Shown: one piece after another, positions 11,081 through 35,332 of the stretch
How positions within the stretch are numbered: the first letter of the stretch is position 1
How the letters are laid out: every line of letters starts with the position of its first letter
DNA from: Enterobacteriaceae bacterium LSJC7
GTDB taxonomy: Bacteria; Pseudomonadota; Gammaproteobacteria; Enterobacterales; Enterobacteriaceae
Assembly (NCBI GenBank): GCA_000302695.1
Contig: AMFN01000005.1
Span: 1 to 64,000 of the forward strand
Direction: 5' to 3'
Length of the DNA stretch: 64,000 nt
Notes under the pieces: generated by a model
What the model saw: the letters and a program-made list of their open reading frames with translations, nothing else
Databases searched by the model: none
Told to the model about the DNA's origin: nothing
Program-made: the position numbers and the translations under genes

Positions 11081-11491
11081 TCAACGCGCAGCTCCTTGCT
11101 CAAGCGCTTCCAGAATTGAACAGTAAACGCTACTGTGCGCAGTGCCGCAGCAGGCATCATTAAGCCTTTTAAGTGAATTGCGCATTTCCTGCAGCTCCGC
11201 TATCTTGCTTTCCACTTCTGCCAGCCTGGCCTGAACGATACTTTTAGACTCCTGGCAGGTATGATGTGCAGGATCAACACGAATTGAAAGCAGCTCAGCG
11301 ATGGCCTCCAGAGTAAAACCTAATTGGCGGCCGTGGCGAATAAATTGCAAACGCCGTAGGTCGTCTTCGTCATATAAACGAAAGCCGCCCTCGGTACGAA
11401 TATCATGAGACATCATCCCAAGTTTTTCGTAATAACGAATAGTATCTGGCGTCACCTCTGCCAGTTTTGCAAGTTGGCCAATGCGATACAC
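11081..11491 (-). CDS. zntR: Zn(II)-responsive MerR-family regulator ZntR
   Basis: ZntR activates the zinc exporter gene zntA by distorting its promoter when zinc binds. The 136-residue protein has the N-terminal MerR winged helix (YRIGQLAKLAEVTPDTIRYY), a dimerisation helix and all zinc ligands in place: Cys79, Cys114, Cys115, His119 and Cys124. It ends five residues earlier than E. coli ZntR and lacks that protein's C-terminal cysteine. yhdN lies 3 nt upstream on the same strand. Confidence 0.96.
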   Translation of the reverse strand: MYRIGQLAKLAEVTPDTIRYYEKLGMMSHDIRTEGGFRLYDEDDLRRLQFIRHGRQLGFTLEAIAELLSIRVDPAHHTCQESKSIVQARLAEVESKIAELQEMRNSLKRLNDACCGTAHSSVYCSILEALEQGAAR

Positions 11492-11494
11492 AAG

Positions 11495-11863
11495 TCACTC
11501 CTCATCAATTCGGTTAAACAGTCGGTCGGCATATTCACCGTGCAGAAAATCTGTACTTAATCCAGCCTGGCGTAGACATAACTCAAGTAACGCCAGGCGC
11601 TTACTCAGCACCTGATAATCAGGATGTTGTTCCTGAACCGAACGCAGCAAATCCTGAAGCTCCAGTGCCTCTTTACGTATTTCCAGTTCCGGCGGTAAAC
11701 AGCCTGCATTTTTAAGCAAGCGATAACCTGTGCGAAGTTCCACTGGAATATGTGAGTCATCATCCAGCACCAGCGGCTCGCCACGCCCTGGCAGGTTATC
11801 AAATGCTCCATCACGCAGAGCATCTTCAATATGGCGTTCAGCCCACTGGTCAATTATCCACAT
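11495..11863 (-). CDS. yhdN: DUF1992 (DnaJ-homologue C28-like) protein YhdN
   Basis: The 122-residue cytoplasmic protein matches E. coli YhdN in length, with the family motifs ERHIEDALRDGAFDNLPG and PVELRTGYRLLKNAG. The function is unknown. It is located between rplQ and zntR and appears to be cotranscribed with zntR (3-nt gap). The alpha-operon terminator separates it from rplQ. Confidence 0.92.
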   Translation of the reverse strand: MWIIDQWAERHIEDALRDGAFDNLPGRGEPLVLDDDSHIPVELRTGYRLLKNAGCLPPELEIRKEALELQDLLRSVQEQHPDYQVLSKRLALLELCLRQAGLSTDFLHGEYADRLFNRIDEE

Positions 11864-11928
11864 GACATCCTCCTGTACCTACCAGTAAGGATACGAGTAA
11901 TTGCGCACAGTGAGGAGTGTCAGAAATA

Positions 11929-11954
11929 AAAAAACCCGCCGAAGCGGGTTTTTT
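11929..11954 (-). terminator. Alpha operon terminator (after rplQ)
   Basis: AACCCGC(CGAA)GCGGGTT is flanked by A6 and T6 tracts, giving a strong intrinsic terminator readable on both strands. It lies 14 nt past the rplQ stop and before yhdN. Confidence 0.85.
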
Positions 11955-11967
11955 ATATTGCTGCAGA

Positions 11968-12375
<408 letters not shown>

Positions 12376-12391
12376 TTAACCTGTGATCCGG

Positions 12392-13381
12392 TTACTCGTC
12401 AGCAATGCTTGCCGGTGGCCAGTTTTCCAGGCGCATGCCCAGAGAAAGACCACGTGAGGCCAGCACGTCTTTAATCTCAGTAAGAGATTTTTTACCCAGG
12501 TTAGGCGTTTTAAGCAGCTCAACCTCGGTACGCTGTACCAGATCACCGATATAGTGGATAGCTTCTGCCTTGAGGCAGTTAGCAGAGCGGACAGTCAATT
12601 CCAGATCGTCAACAGGGCGCAGCAGGATCGGATCGAATTCTGGTTTCTCTTCTTTCACTTCCGGCTGACGTACATCACGCAGGTCAACGAAAGCTTCCAG
12701 TTGTTCGGCCAGGATGGTCGCCGCACGACGAATCGCCTCTTCAGGATCGATTGTGCCATTGGTTTCCATTTCGATGACCAGCTTGTCCAGGTCAGTACGC
12801 TGCTCTACGCGTGCCGCTTCAACATTGTAGGCAATACGCTCTACAGGGCTGTAGCAAGCATCGACCAGCAGACGACCGATTGGGCGCTCATCTTCTTCCG
12901 AATGAATTCGGGCAGAAGCCGGCACATAACCACGACCGCGCTGAACTTTGATACGCATGCTAATAGATGCGTTTTCATCAGTCAGGTGGCAGATCACATG
13001 CTGCGGCTTGACGATTTCGACATCACCGTCGTGGGTGATGTCGGCTGCAGTCACAGGGCCAATGCCAGATTTATTCAGAGAAAGAATAACTTCGTCTTTA
13101 CCCTGAACTCTTACCGCCAGCCCTTTCAGGTTGAGCAGGATTTCCAGGATATCTTCCTGGACACCTTCTTTGGTGCTGTACTCATGAAGTACACCATCAA
13201 TCTCAACTTCGGTCACCGCGCAACCCGGCATTGATGAAAGCAGAATACGGCGCAGTGCGTTACCCAGAGTATGGCCAAAGCCACGCTCTAAAGGCTCAAG
13301 GGTCACCTTGGCGTGCGTCGAACTCACTTGCTCGATATCTACCAGGCGCGGTTTTAGAAACTCTGTCACAGAACCCTGCAT
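12392..13381 (-). CDS. rpoA: RNA polymerase alpha subunit
   Basis: The 329-residue subunit dimerises to start RNA polymerase assembly and contacts UP elements and activators such as CRP. The N-terminal assembly domain (about 8-235) and the C-terminal domain (about 250-325) with [17 protein letters not shown], containing the DNA-contacting Arg265 region, are intact. The length equals E. coli. It lies between rpsD and rplQ in the alpha operon. Confidence 0.99.
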
Positions 13382-13406
13382 TGTGTCCTCTCTTTGGTAC
13401 TAAGCT

Positions 13407-14045
<639 letters not shown>

Positions 14046-14058
14046 CTAAAAACGGGCG

Positions 14059-14451
<393 letters not shown>

Positions 14452-14464
14452 TCAATCACCCCGA

Positions 14465-15121
<657 letters not shown>

Positions 15122-16444
15122 TTAGCCTTTGAGGTTAGCCTTCTTCAATGCAGACTCATACTGACTGGACATCATCAGAGTTTGCACTTGAGCCATAAAG
15201 TCCATAATCACGACAACAACGATAAGCAACGAGGTCCCACCAAAGTAGAACGGCACTTTCATTGCATCACGCATGAACTCCGGGATCAGGCAGATAAAAG
15301 TAATATAGAGCGCGCCGACCAGAGTCAGACGGGTCATTACTTTATCGATGTACTTCGCCGTTTGCTCTCCCGGACGAATTCCTGGTACAAATGCACCGGA
15401 CTTCTTCAGGTTCTCTGCTGTTTCACGCGGGTTGAAGACCAACGCCGTGTAGAAGAAACAGAAGAAGATGATTGCAGACGCATAGAGTAACACATAAAGC
15501 GGTTGCCCAGGCTGCAAATACAGCGAAATTGTTGTCAGCCAGTTCCAACCAGTACCGCCCCCGAACCATGATGCAATGGTTGCCGGGAACAGAATAATAC
15601 TGGAAGCGAAAATCGCCGGGATTACACCAGCCATATTCACTTTCAGCGGTAAATGTGTGCTCTGTGCAGCATAGACACGACGACCCTGTTGGCGTTTCGC
15701 GTAGTTCACCACAATGCGGCGTTGACCACGTTCAACAAAGACAACAAAGAAGGTCACTGCGAATACTAATACTGCAACCAACAGCAACAGAAGGAAGTGC
15801 AGGTCGCCCTGCCGCGCTTGCTCGATGGTATGGCCAATGGCCGACGGAAGACCCGCAACAATACCTGCGAAGATTATGATTGAGATACCGTTACCGATAC
15901 CGCGTTCAGTAATCTGTTCGCCCAGCCACATAAGGAACATTGTCCCGGTGACCAGACTCACAACAGCGGTGAAATAGAATGCAAAGCCTGGGTTAATAAC
16001 CAGGCCTTGCATGCCAGGCATATTCGGCAAACCGGTAGCAATACCGATCGACTGGAATATAGCCAACACCAACGTGCCGTAGCGAGTGTACTGGCTAATC
16101 TTACGACGACCAGACTCCCCTTCTTTCTTCAGCTCTGCCAGGGTAGGATGAACCACCGTCAGCAGCTGGATAATAATAGAAGCCGAAATGTACGGCATAA
16201 TACCCAGAGCGAAGATAGAAGCACGGCTCAGAGCACCACCAGAGAACATGTTAAACATTTCAATGATGGTGCCACGCTGTTGATCAAGCAGTTTGGCAAG
16301 AACAGTGGCATCGATACCAGGGATCGGAATAAAAGAACCAATGCGGAACACGATCAGCGCACCGATTACAAACAGAAGTCTGCGTTTCAGTTCGCCGAAA
16401 CCGCCCTTAGCACTTTGAAAATCTAATCCTGGTTGCTTTGCCAT
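15122..16444 (-). CDS. secY: Preprotein translocase subunit SecY
   Basis: SecY is the channel subunit of the SecYEG translocon in the inner membrane. Ten transmembrane helices are recognisable, starting near residue 22 ([16 protein letters not shown]). The cytoplasmic loops C4 and C5 that bind SecA and ribosomes are present ([29 protein letters not shown]). At 440 residues it ends at NLKG, three residues earlier than E. coli SecY. It is translated downstream of rplO in the spc operon. Confidence 0.98.
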   Translation of the reverse strand: MAKQPGLDFQSAKGGFGELKRRLLFVIGALIVFRIGSFIPIPGIDATVLAKLLDQQRGTIIEMFNMFSGGALSRASIFALGIMPYISASIIIQLLTVVHPTLAELKKEGESGRRKISQYTRYGTLVLAIFQSIGIATGLPNMPGMQGLVINPGFAFYFTAVVSLVTGTMFLMWLGEQITERGIGNGISIIIFAGIVAGLPSAIGHTIEQARQGDLHFLLLLLVAVLVFAVTFFVVFVERGQRRIVVNYAKRQQGRRVYAAQSTHLPLKVNMAGVIPAIFASSIILFPATIASWFGGGTGWNWLTTISLYLQPGQPLYVLLYASAIIFFCFFYTALVFNPRETAENLKKSGAFVPGIRPGEQTAKYIDKVMTRLTLVGALYITFICLIPEFMRDAMKVPFYFGGTSLLIVVVVIMDFMAQVQTLMMSSQYESALKKANLKG

Positions 16445-16451
16445 CTGCTAC

Positions 16452-17585
<1,134 letters not shown>

Positions 17586-17590
17586 CTACC

Positions 17591-17953
<363 letters not shown>

Positions 17954-18487
17954 TTACTTCTTCTTAGCCTCTTTGGTACGCACGACTTCGTCGGCGTAAC
18001 GAACACCCTTGCCTTTATACGGCTCAGGACGACGGTAGGCGCGCAGGTCAGCAGCAACCTGGCCGATCAGCTGTTTATCAGCGCCTTTCAGCACGATTTC
18101 AGTCTGAGACGGGCATTCTGCTGTGATCCCAGCCGGCAGCGCGTGTTCAACAGGGTGTGAGAAGCCCAGAGACAGGCTTACTGCATTCCCTTTGATCGCT
18201 GCACGATAACCTACACCAACCAGCTGCAGCTTCTTAGTGAAGCCTTCGGTAACACCGATAACCATTGCGTTGAGCAGTGCACGAGCGGTACCCGCCTGCG
18301 CCCAGCCGTCAACAAAACCGTCGCGCGGACCGAAGGTCAGTGCGTTATCGGCTTGTTTAACTTCAACAGCATCGTTGATAGTACGAGTCAGCTCGCCGTT
18401 TTTACCTTTGATCGAAATAACCTGACCGTTGAGTTTTACCTCTACGCCTGCAGGAATAACGACCGGTGCTTTAGCAACACGAGACAT
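17954..18487 (-). CDS. rplF: 50S ribosomal protein L6
   Basis: The 177-residue L6 is built of two repeated alpha/beta domains. The C-terminal motif [16 protein letters not shown], which contacts helix 97 of 23S rRNA near the sarcin-ricin loop, is intact. The length equals E. coli; 13 nt after rpsH in the spc operon. Confidence 0.98.
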   Translation of the reverse strand: MSRVAKAPVVIPAGVEVKLNGQVISIKGKNGELTRTINDAVEVKQADNALTFGPRDGFVDGWAQAGTARALLNAMVIGVTEGFTKKLQLVGVGYRAAIKGNAVSLSLGFSHPVEHALPAGITAECPSQTEIVLKGADKQLIGQVAADLRAYRRPEPYKGKGVRYADEVVRTKEAKKK

Positions 18488-18500
18488 TGATTTCCTCCAA

Positions 18501-18899
<399 letters not shown>

Positions 18900-18926
18900 T
18901 TACTCCCGTGATTCAATTGGTGACAA

Positions 18927-20497
<1,571 letters not shown>

Positions 20498-20608
20498 TTA
20501 GTGCTCCGCTAATGTCAACTACTACTTCGGGACCCAAAAATACGGGTCGTTATAAATCCCCCATAGTCGAGGGCGCGGCATTATAACACCGGCTCTTGAA
20601 TATGGGTA
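20498..20608 (-). promoter_or_regulatory. spc operon promoter and leader
   Basis: On the minus strand a TATAAT -10 box lies at 20580-20585 in a context (GGTGTTATAATGCCGCGCCC) nearly identical to the E. coli spc promoter. The leader ends TAGCGGAGCACTAA before the rplN ATG. No good -35 hexamer is seen at 17 nt, as expected for this promoter type. Confidence 0.8.
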
Positions 20609-20642
20609 GAAAAAATAAACGGCCCATCGCTGGGCCGTTTAT
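20609..20642 (-). terminator. S10 operon terminator (after rpsQ)
   Basis: ATAAACGGCCCA(TCGC)TGGGCCGTTTAT is followed on the minus strand by a TTTTT tract. It is the intrinsic terminator between the S10 and spc operons; the T tract is only about 24 nt upstream of the spc -10 box. Confidence 0.85.
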
Positions 20643-20664
20643 CTGTTGAGAAGACTGTACTAAA

Positions 20665-22880
<2,216 letters not shown>

Positions 22881-22893
22881 TTATCCTCTAAAA

Positions 22894-25292
<2,399 letters not shown>

Positions 25293-25312
25293 TCAATCGC
25301 TCAATGACCTGA

Positions 25313-25825
<513 letters not shown>

Positions 25826-25908
25826 GCGATGGTCATTTAATAATCACAATGGAGGTGAAGGCGAACGCAGGGTACGTGGGGAAATGGGTAGGACAGGAAG
25901 CACAAAGC

Positions 25909-25937
25909 AAAAATCGGCAGGAGCCCTCCCCTGCCGA
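25909..25937 (-). terminator. bfr terminator
   Basis: TCGGCAGG(8-nt loop)CCTGCCGA is followed on the minus strand by TTTTTG. It lies just past the bfr stop and would separate bfr from the S10 promoter. Confidence 0.75.
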
Positions 25938-25947
25938 CTACGCACGG

Positions 25948-26424
25948 TTATGAGGCGTCTTTCAGCTGCGACTGGATATAATTCTGCAAGCCAATCTTAG
26001 TGATTAAATCAAGCTCGGTTTCAAGCCAGTCAATATGATGCTCTTCTTCAGCAAGAATATTTATCATCATATCGCGGCTGACATAATCATGAACGCTGTC
26101 AGCATACGCAATCGCCTCGCGCAGGTCCTTTGCTCCCTCAAGCTCCAGGCTCAGGTCTGAGCGCAACATCTCTTCCACATCTTCACCAATGCGCAGCTTG
26201 CCGAGATCCTGCAAGTTGGGAATACCTTCGAGAAATAAAATACGCTCGATATATCTGTCAGCATGTTTCATTTCATCGATAGACTCATGGTATTCAACGT
26301 CGTTAAGACGCATCAGGCCCCAGTTTTTGAACATCCTCGCATGGAGGAAGTACTGATTGATTGCGACAAGCTCGTTTCCCAATAATTTATTGAGATAATT
26401 TATAATCTTAACGTCACCTTTCAT
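25948..26424 (-). CDS. bfr: Bacterioferritin
   Basis: The 158-residue heme-containing ferritin stores iron as a 24-mer. The diiron ligands Glu18, Glu51, His54, Glu94, Glu127 and His130, and the heme-axial Met52, are all in place ([13 protein letters not shown]). The start is the ATG giving [11 protein letters not shown]; an in-frame extension upstream is not conserved. Paired with bfd, whose product releases the stored iron. Confidence 0.98.
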   Translation of the reverse strand: MKGDVKIINYLNKLLGNELVAINQYFLHARMFKNWGLMRLNDVEYHESIDEMKHADRYIERILFLEGIPNLQDLGKLRIGEDVEEMLRSDLSLELEGAKDLREAIAYADSVHDYVSRDMMINILAEEEHHIDWLETELDLITKIGLQNYIQSQLKDAS

Positions 26425-26562
26425 TATTGACTCCTCCGCTTCCACTACATTGAAGCGTAGATGGGCTGTGGAGATAGTCAAAAAAAGATGCGCCCGCATG
26501 CGAGTGGATGCAGGTCAGGATGAGAATGTCCCGGCAATATGGGCCGGTTTGTCAGTCATGCC

Positions 26563-26757
26563 TCAGGCGATTTCCTGGTACTCCGGCATTGCTACCAACT
26601 CTTCTTGCATAATATCCCGACAGGCTTTGATGCATTTCCCGCACTGGTTACCAATGGGCAAGAACTTGCGCAACTGCTGAAAAGACTGTGGATGAAACTG
26701 GCGCACGGCCTGGCGGATTTTCTTATCAGTCACGCCATTGCACAGACAAACGTACAT
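26563..26757 (-). CDS. bfd: Bacterioferritin-associated ferredoxin
   Basis: The 64-residue [2Fe-2S] protein reduces bacterioferritin so that Fe(II) can leave. Cluster ligands are Cys4, Cys6, Cys39 and Cys42 (VCLC ... QCGKC). It is 138 nt upstream of bfr on the same strand and has a promoter overlapped by a Fur-box-like sequence. Confidence 0.97.
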   Translation of the reverse strand: MYVCLCNGVTDKKIRQAVRQFHPQSFQQLRKFLPIGNQCGKCIKACRDIMQEELVAMPEYQEIA

Positions 26758-26784
26758 AATGACTCCCGTTCAAAAACTGCGCAA

Positions 26785-26813
26785 AGTGTAAATAAGAATG
26801 CTTATTATTACAA
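26785..26813 (-). promoter_or_regulatory. bfd promoter overlapped by a Fur-box-like sequence
   Basis: On the minus strand, -35 TTGTAA (26808-26813), a 17-nt spacer and -10 TACACT (26785-26790). The spacer TAATAAGCATTCTTATT is an AT-rich near-palindrome resembling a Fur box. Iron repression of bfd fits its role in iron release. Fur binding is an inference. Confidence 0.6.
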
Positions 26814-26916
26814 TAGCAGCTTTTGTAAGGATTATCGCCTCGTCAGCAGCGCTAATTGATATCGTTTCGCTGTGAGCAGTTATGCTAACCTGTGCACACT
26901 TGAAAATGGAAAGAAC

Positions 26917-27522
26917 ATGGAACTGCCCGATATGTCTGAAGAACAAAACAACGATAAGCCGGAACAGGAAAAGTCCGTCTCAGTGGAAAAGGCGCTGCTG
27001 AAATCTCGCACCGTGATTATCTCTGAGAAAATCACTCAGGAACTGGCGGCTAAAGTGACTGCCAGACTGTTGGCGCTGGCGGAAATGGGTGACGAGCCCA
27101 TCAAGCTCTTTATTAACAGCCAGGGCGGCCACGTCGAAGCGGGTGACACCATCCATGACATGATTAAGTTCATCAAACCTGACGTTCTGGTTATTGGCAC
27201 CGGCTGGGTTGCCAGCGCGGGTATTACTATCTACCTTGCCGCTCGCAAGGAAAACCGCTTCACCCTGCCGAACACGCGTTTCATGATTCACCAGCCGCTG
27301 GGCGGCGTGCGTGGTCAGGTTACCGATATCCAGATTGAAGCCAATGAGATCCTGCGCATTCGCGATCGCATCAATAAGATAATCAGCGACGGCACCGGCC
27401 AGCCGTATGAGAAAGTGGTACAGGATACCGATCGAAACTTTTGGATGAGTCCTCAGGAAGCGATTGAGTATGGTATTGCCACGCACCTCATCACTCAGCA
27501 GGATGAACTGAACAAACGCTAA
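26917..27522 (+). CDS. ClpP-family serine protease-like protein with Asn at the catalytic Asp position
   Basis: The 201-residue protein aligns with ClpP over residues about 25-195, including LPNTRFMIHQPLGG and EAIEYG. Nucleophile Ser100 (GWVASAG) and His125 are present at the normal 25-residue spacing. The third triad position, 49 residues after the His, is Asn174 (DTDRN) where E. coli ClpP has Asp171. This resembles ClpP1-type subunits with an Asn triad known from Listeria. The start ATG at 26917 is chosen because GGAAAG precedes it; GTG at 26872 and ATG at 26932 are alternatives. No Clp ATPase is nearby. It occupies the slot of chiA in E. coli K-12. Function unknown. Confidence 0.8.
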   Translation: MELPDMSEEQNNDKPEQEKSVSVEKALLKSRTVIISEKITQELAAKVTARLLALAEMGDEPIKLFINSQGGHVEAGDTIHDMIKFIKPDVLVIGTGWVASAGITIYLAARKENRFTLPNTRFMIHQPLGGVRGQVTDIQIEANEILRIRDRINKIISDGTGQPYEKVVQDTDRNFWMSPQEAIEYGIATHLITQQDELNKR

Positions 27523-27542
27523 GACATTCTGTTTATAAAAAA

Positions 27543-27599
27543 GCCGCTTTGCGACCAGACAAAGCGGCATTAAAAAAGGGCGCCGAAGCGCCCTTTTTT
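27543..27599. terminator. Two tandem hairpins between the ClpP-like gene and tufA
   Basis: GCCGCTTTG(8 nt)CAAAGCGGC at 27543-27568 has its T-tract on the minus strand. GGGCGC(CGAA)GCGCCC at 27578-27593, within A6/T6 tracts, works on both strands. Together they end tufA transcription (minus) and the ClpP-like gene (plus). Confidence 0.85.
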
Positions 27600-27614
27600 G
27601 TTCTTCGCTAAAAC

Positions 27615-28844
<1,230 letters not shown>

Positions 28845-28869
28845 GGGATTTTGGTTTTAATCCTGTGGC

Positions 28870-30993
<2,124 letters not shown>

Positions 30994-31077
30994 CTATATC
31001 CGGGGACGTTCAAGTAAGTTAACCAGTACGGGCGGCTTACCTGAAGCGCCCGCCTGGTGACTAACACACCGAAGGGA

Positions 31078-31563
<486 letters not shown>

Positions 31564-31644
31564 TTAATTCAGGATTGTCCAAAACTCTACGAGTTTAGTT
31601 TGACATTTAGTTAAAACAGTTTGGCCTTACTTAACGGAGGTCCA

Positions 31645-32122
<478 letters not shown>

Positions 32123-32144
32123 GAAATATACAGCTAAACTCGCT

Positions 32145-32432
32145 TTACCATGCCACCTGGCCGCGCTGCTTAACGGTGAGCCTGACGAAGTCAGTATAGC
32201 TTACCCGCTTCACTCTGGTTGAAATTTGAGCAACCAGACCACGAGCTTCAATGTCATCCTGCAGGGCAGATACCGTTATGGGGGCGGCGAGCAACAGTTC
32301 AAGGGCAGCGCTGCCATCAAGTGCTGCGAGAATGCCGTCCTGCATAAGCAGCAGATCATCACCAGGGCTGACGGTACGCAGCAGTGCGTTCAGGTCGCAG
32401 TGAAAAGGAGAATGGCCGAGGGTAAAGAGCAT
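32145..32432 (-). CDS. tusB: Sulfurtransferase complex subunit TusB
   Basis: TusB is part of the TusBCD complex that relays sulfur from TusA to TusE for 2-thiouridine at tRNA position 34. The 95-residue protein is typical (MLFTLGHSPFHCDLNALL; VSYTDFVRLTVK). It follows tusC by 7 nt and lies immediately upstream of the str promoter. Confidence 0.95.
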   Translation of the reverse strand: MLFTLGHSPFHCDLNALLRTVSPGDDLLLMQDGILAALDGSAALELLLAAPITVSALQDDIEARGLVAQISTRVKRVSYTDFVRLTVKQRGQVAW

Positions 32433-32439
32433 GAGCGCC

Positions 32440-32799
32440 TCAGAAAGTCAGAAAGATATCATAATCCTGCAAACGCGCGCGCAACGCATCCGGTGCCAGT
32501 CGCGCCACATCGAGCACCAGTGCCTGCTGCTCATCAAATCCGCGCTCGCGCAAAGACGCGTTACACACAAAGCACCGTTCGATATCGTAAAGCGGCAGCA
32601 CACCAAACGTCGCGATGTAATCACGCGCAAGGATTTTCCCCGGTTGCTGGCCTGGCAACAGTTGCAACACGCCATCGCCAATAAAAAACACACCGATATC
32701 TTCACTTAGCGCCGAGGTCGCCAGCAACGCGTCCAGCCCTTCCCGGCCGCTGGCGCTGCCGTGCGGGGCATGGGTAAAAAGGAAGGCAACGCGCTTCAT
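32440..32799 (-). CDS. tusC: Sulfurtransferase complex subunit TusC
   Basis: The 119-residue DsrF-like subunit of TusBCD starts [21 protein letters not shown]. Its ATG overlaps the tusD stop by one base, so translation is coupled. The length equals E. coli. Same sulfur-relay role as its neighbours. Confidence 0.95.
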   Translation of the reverse strand: MKRVAFLFTHAPHGSASGREGLDALLATSALSEDIGVFFIGDGVLQLLPGQQPGKILARDYIATFGVLPLYDIERCFVCNASLRERGFDEQQALVLDVARLAPDALRARLQDYDIFLTF

Positions 32800-33185
32800 C
32801 AGAACTGCACCATGCGTTCAGCGGTCAACGCGGCCTGCGCCAGCTGACCCAGACCACTGAGCGTAAACCCCGGCTGGAGATTATAAGCGGGCAAATTAAG
32901 CTGGCGCGCTTCCTTCTCGTCCGTCACGCCGCGGCGCAGCGCTGCCGCCACACAGATATGCAGCGCAACGCCGTGTTCATCGTGTAAAACCTGCCAGGCG
33001 CGCACGAGATCAAACTCATCGCTTGCCGGTGAGGTAAGCTGATTGGCGTTATAAACGCCTTCGCGGTAGAAAAAGACACTTTCAAGCTGATGGCCATCAC
33101 TGAGCAACGCCTGAGCAAACTGATATGCGCTGCTGGCCTGCTGCGTGCCATAGGCAGGGCCTGTCACCATCAGAGCAAAACGCAT
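32799..33185 (-). CDS. tusD: Sulfurtransferase complex subunit TusD
   Basis: The 128-residue DsrE-like subunit carries the catalytic Cys78 ([11 protein letters not shown]) that receives persulfide from TusA. The start is [20 protein letters not shown]. Its ATG shares a base with the yheO stop. The yheO-tusDCB order is the same as in E. coli. Confidence 0.97.
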   Translation of the reverse strand: MRFALMVTGPAYGTQQASSAYQFAQALLSDGHQLESVFFYREGVYNANQLTSPASDEFDLVRAWQVLHDEHGVALHICVAAALRRGVTDEKEARQLNLPAYNLQPGFTLSGLGQLAQAALTAERMVQF

Positions 33186-33910
33186 TACTTGTCCTGGCCC
33201 TGGAAATCGCCGCTTTTGAACTGGCGGATATAAAGATAAACCGTGTGTTTAGAGATATTGAGGCGGTCTGCCACCTGATTAATCGCATCTTTAATGTCGA
33301 AGATACCCTTCTCATAGAGATTGAGCACAATCTGGCGATTCTTGGCATTGTTAGAAACGGCGCGGTCGGCATTCACCTCTTCAATGGTGAACTCAAGCGT
33401 CTGGGTCACCAGATCTTCTACCGATGAGGCAAAGTTCACCGACGAGGCCACCTCGTCCTGGGTTTCCGGCGGCACAAACGTGCTCATAATCTGGGAGAAC
33501 GGCACATCGAGGTTCATGTTGATGCACAGCAGGCCAACCACGCGCTGCTCGCGGTTGCGAATCGCAATGGTGACGGATTTCATCAGCACACCGCTTTTGG
33601 CGCGGGTGAAATAACATTTCGAGACGCTGCTGTCCGCACCGGTCATATCGTGCAGCATGCGCAGTGCAAGATCGGTAATCGGAGAGCCAATTTTGCGCCC
33701 GGTGTGTTCACCGTTAGCAATGCGGATTGCCGAACATTTCAGGTCCTGCAGCGAGTGCAGCACGATTTCGCAGTGGGAACCAATCAGCATGGCAAGGCCA
33801 TCCACTACGGCTTCGTAGGATTTCAGGATATCGAAGTCGGTCTGATCGAAGGGGCGCTGATCCAGCAAATCAAGCTCGCTGGTTTCGTTAGTTAAAAGCG
33901 ACCTGGACAT
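33185..33910 (-). CDS. yheO: YheO family PAS/HTH transcriptional regulator
   Basis: The 241-residue protein has a YheO-like PAS domain (about 25-140; [22 protein letters not shown]) and a C-terminal helix-turn-helix (about 185-235; [20 protein letters not shown]). It is a cytoplasmic DNA-binding protein whose ligand and targets are unknown. First gene of the coupled yheO-tusDCB set. Confidence 0.92.
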   Translation of the reverse strand: MSRSLLTNETSELDLLDQRPFDQTDFDILKSYEAVVDGLAMLIGSHCEIVLHSLQDLKCSAIRIANGEHTGRKIGSPITDLALRMLHDMTGADSSVSKCYFTRAKSGVLMKSVTIAIRNREQRVVGLLCINMNLDVPFSQIMSTFVPPETQDEVASSVNFASSVEDLVTQTLEFTIEEVNADRAVSNNAKNRQIVLNLYEKGIFDIKDAINQVADRLNISKHTVYLYIRQFKSGDFQGQDK

Positions 33911-34040
33911 GAAAAAGTATCACTCCTTTTCCTGAAGCCTGCCTGTTGCCTGAGGCAATGGCTCTGATATGACATTGGCGAATAAGGTAATACCCCTCAG
34001 CGCGGCTTTCCAGTTTTTATTCTATCGTACGGGCAATAAA

Positions 34041-34067
34041 AAACCGCCGCCCCTGAGGGCGGCGGTT
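34041..34067 (-). terminator. fkpA terminator
   Basis: ACCGCCGCCC(CTGA-type loop)GGGCGGCGGT is followed on the minus strand by TTTTTTATT, just after the fkpA stop. Confidence 0.88.
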
Positions 34068-34077
34068 GTCTGGCAGA

Positions 34078-34896
34078 TTACTTCTTGTCTGCGGCTTTAG
34101 CGTCGGCGGCTTTTTCTTCAGCCTTGTCGTCCGCTTTTGGCGTCGCTTTGATATCAAGCAGTTCGACATCAAACACCAGCGTAGAGTTAGCCGGGATGCC
34201 CGGAACGCCGGTTTTGCCGTAGGCCAGCTCCGGCGGGATGACCAGCTTGATCTTGCCGCCTTTCTTGATGTTCTTGAGGCCTTCAGTCCAGCCCGGGATA
34301 ACACCGTCCAGGCGGAAAGAGAGCGGCTCACCACGGCTGTAAGAGTTATCGAACTCTTTACCGTCAATAAGCGTCCCTTTGTAGTTCACCACCACGGTGT
34401 CGGTATCTTTCGGCGCGTCGCCGCTGCCTTCTTTCTCTACCTGATACAGCAGGCCGGTGGCGCTTTTCTTCACGTTTTTCTCTTTCGCGAAGGCGTCACG
34501 GTATTTAGTGCCTTTGTCCGCGTTTTCTTTCGCGTCCTTCTCCATCTTCTCCTGAGCCGCACCCTTCACGCGCGCCTCAAAACCCTGCAGGGTCTTTTCA
34601 ATCTCTTCATCAGAGAGCTTGCTCTTGTCCGCGAACGCGTCCTGAACACCGGCAATCAGCTGTTCTTTATCCAGCTTGATGCCCAGCTTCTCCTGCTCCT
34701 TCAGAGAATTTTCCATGTAACGACCCAGAGATGCGCCCAGTGCATAGGCTGACTTCTGGTCGTCGTTCTTAAAGTTCGCCTTGCTTTCGCTTGCAGCGGC
34801 AGCAGGTTTGGCGGCTTCGGCGGCGAACGCCATCGGTGCATTCAGGGCAACAGCCATCGTGGTCGCCAGCAGCGTGACTTTAAACAGTGATTTCAT
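34078..34896 (-). CDS. fkpA: Periplasmic FKBP-type peptidyl-prolyl isomerase FkpA
   Basis: The 272-residue isomerase and chaperone is secreted. A signal peptide (MKSLFKVTLLATTMAVALNA..AFA) is cleaved before AEAAKP. An N-terminal helical dimerisation domain (about 40-140) is followed by an FKBP domain (about 150-255; VVNYKGTLIDGKEFDNSYSR; PPELAYGKTGVPGIPANSTL). The Lys/Ala/Asp-rich tail resembles E. coli FkpA (270 aa). Divergent from slyX; known in E. coli as a sigma-E regulon gene. Confidence 0.97.
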   Translation of the reverse strand: MKSLFKVTLLATTMAVALNAPMAFAAEAAKPAAAASESKANFKNDDQKSAYALGASLGRYMENSLKEQEKLGIKLDKEQLIAGVQDAFADKSKLSDEEIEKTLQGFEARVKGAAQEKMEKDAKENADKGTKYRDAFAKEKNVKKSATGLLYQVEKEGSGDAPKDTDTVVVNYKGTLIDGKEFDNSYSRGEPLSFRLDGVIPGWTEGLKNIKKGGKIKLVIPPELAYGKTGVPGIPANSTLVFDVELLDIKATPKADDKAEEKAADAKAADKK

Positions 34897-34951
34897 CCAT
34901 TCTCTCCAGGACCGGGGCCTCTCACCCCAGGTTAATGTGAATCAGTCAGGT

Positions 34952-34981
34952 ACTATACCGTCGGCCAGGAAATTTACACAA
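34952..34981 (-). promoter_or_regulatory. Sigma-70-type promoter of fkpA
   Basis: On the minus strand, -35 TTGTGT (34976-34981), an 18-nt spacer and -10 TATAGT (34952-34957), 55 nt upstream of the fkpA start. Confidence 0.55.
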
Positions 34982-35007
34982 TCTTCGCCGTCGCTATCGA
35001 GACAATT

Positions 35008-35035
35008 TAAGACTCTTTTTGTTTAAAGAAGTTTC
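35008..35035 (-). promoter_or_regulatory. Possible sigma-E promoter of fkpA
   Basis: On the minus strand GAAACTT (35029-35035), a 16-nt spacer and TCTTA (35008-35012) resemble the sigma-E consensus GGAACTT/TCTGA. Known sigma-E control of fkpA in E. coli makes this plausible; both hexamers deviate. Confidence 0.4.
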
Positions 35036-35113
35036 GTCACCGTCATCCGGCACTGGTAGTTGTGGCTAACTTCAGTAAAATCCTGGACTGAAAAGAAAAT
35101 CGGGAGTGGGAAC

Positions 35114-35332
35114 ATGGAGCACAAAACCGTCGAGGCGCGTCTGGCCGAACTGGAAAGCCGCCTGGCCTTTCAGGAAATAACCATTGAAGAGCTCAATCAA
35201 ACCGTCACTGCACATGAGCTGGAAATGGCGAAGCTGCGCGAGCATCTGCGCTTGCTGGTTGAAAAGATAAAATCCAGCCAGGAATCGCTGGTCGCCTCAC
35301 AGTCAGAAGAAACCCCACCACCGCATTACTGA
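35114..35332 (+). CDS. slyX: SlyX protein
   Basis: The 72-residue protein is a predicted coiled coil (about 5-50; [20 protein letters not shown]) ending in the conserved EETPPPHY. The ATG at 35114 follows GGAGTGGGAA; an 18-residue upstream extension is not conserved. Length equals E. coli SlyX. Function unknown. Convergent with slyD. Confidence 0.93.
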   Translation: MEHKTVEARLAELESRLAFQEITIEELNQTVTAHELEMAKLREHLRLLVEKIKSSQESLVASQSEETPPPHY

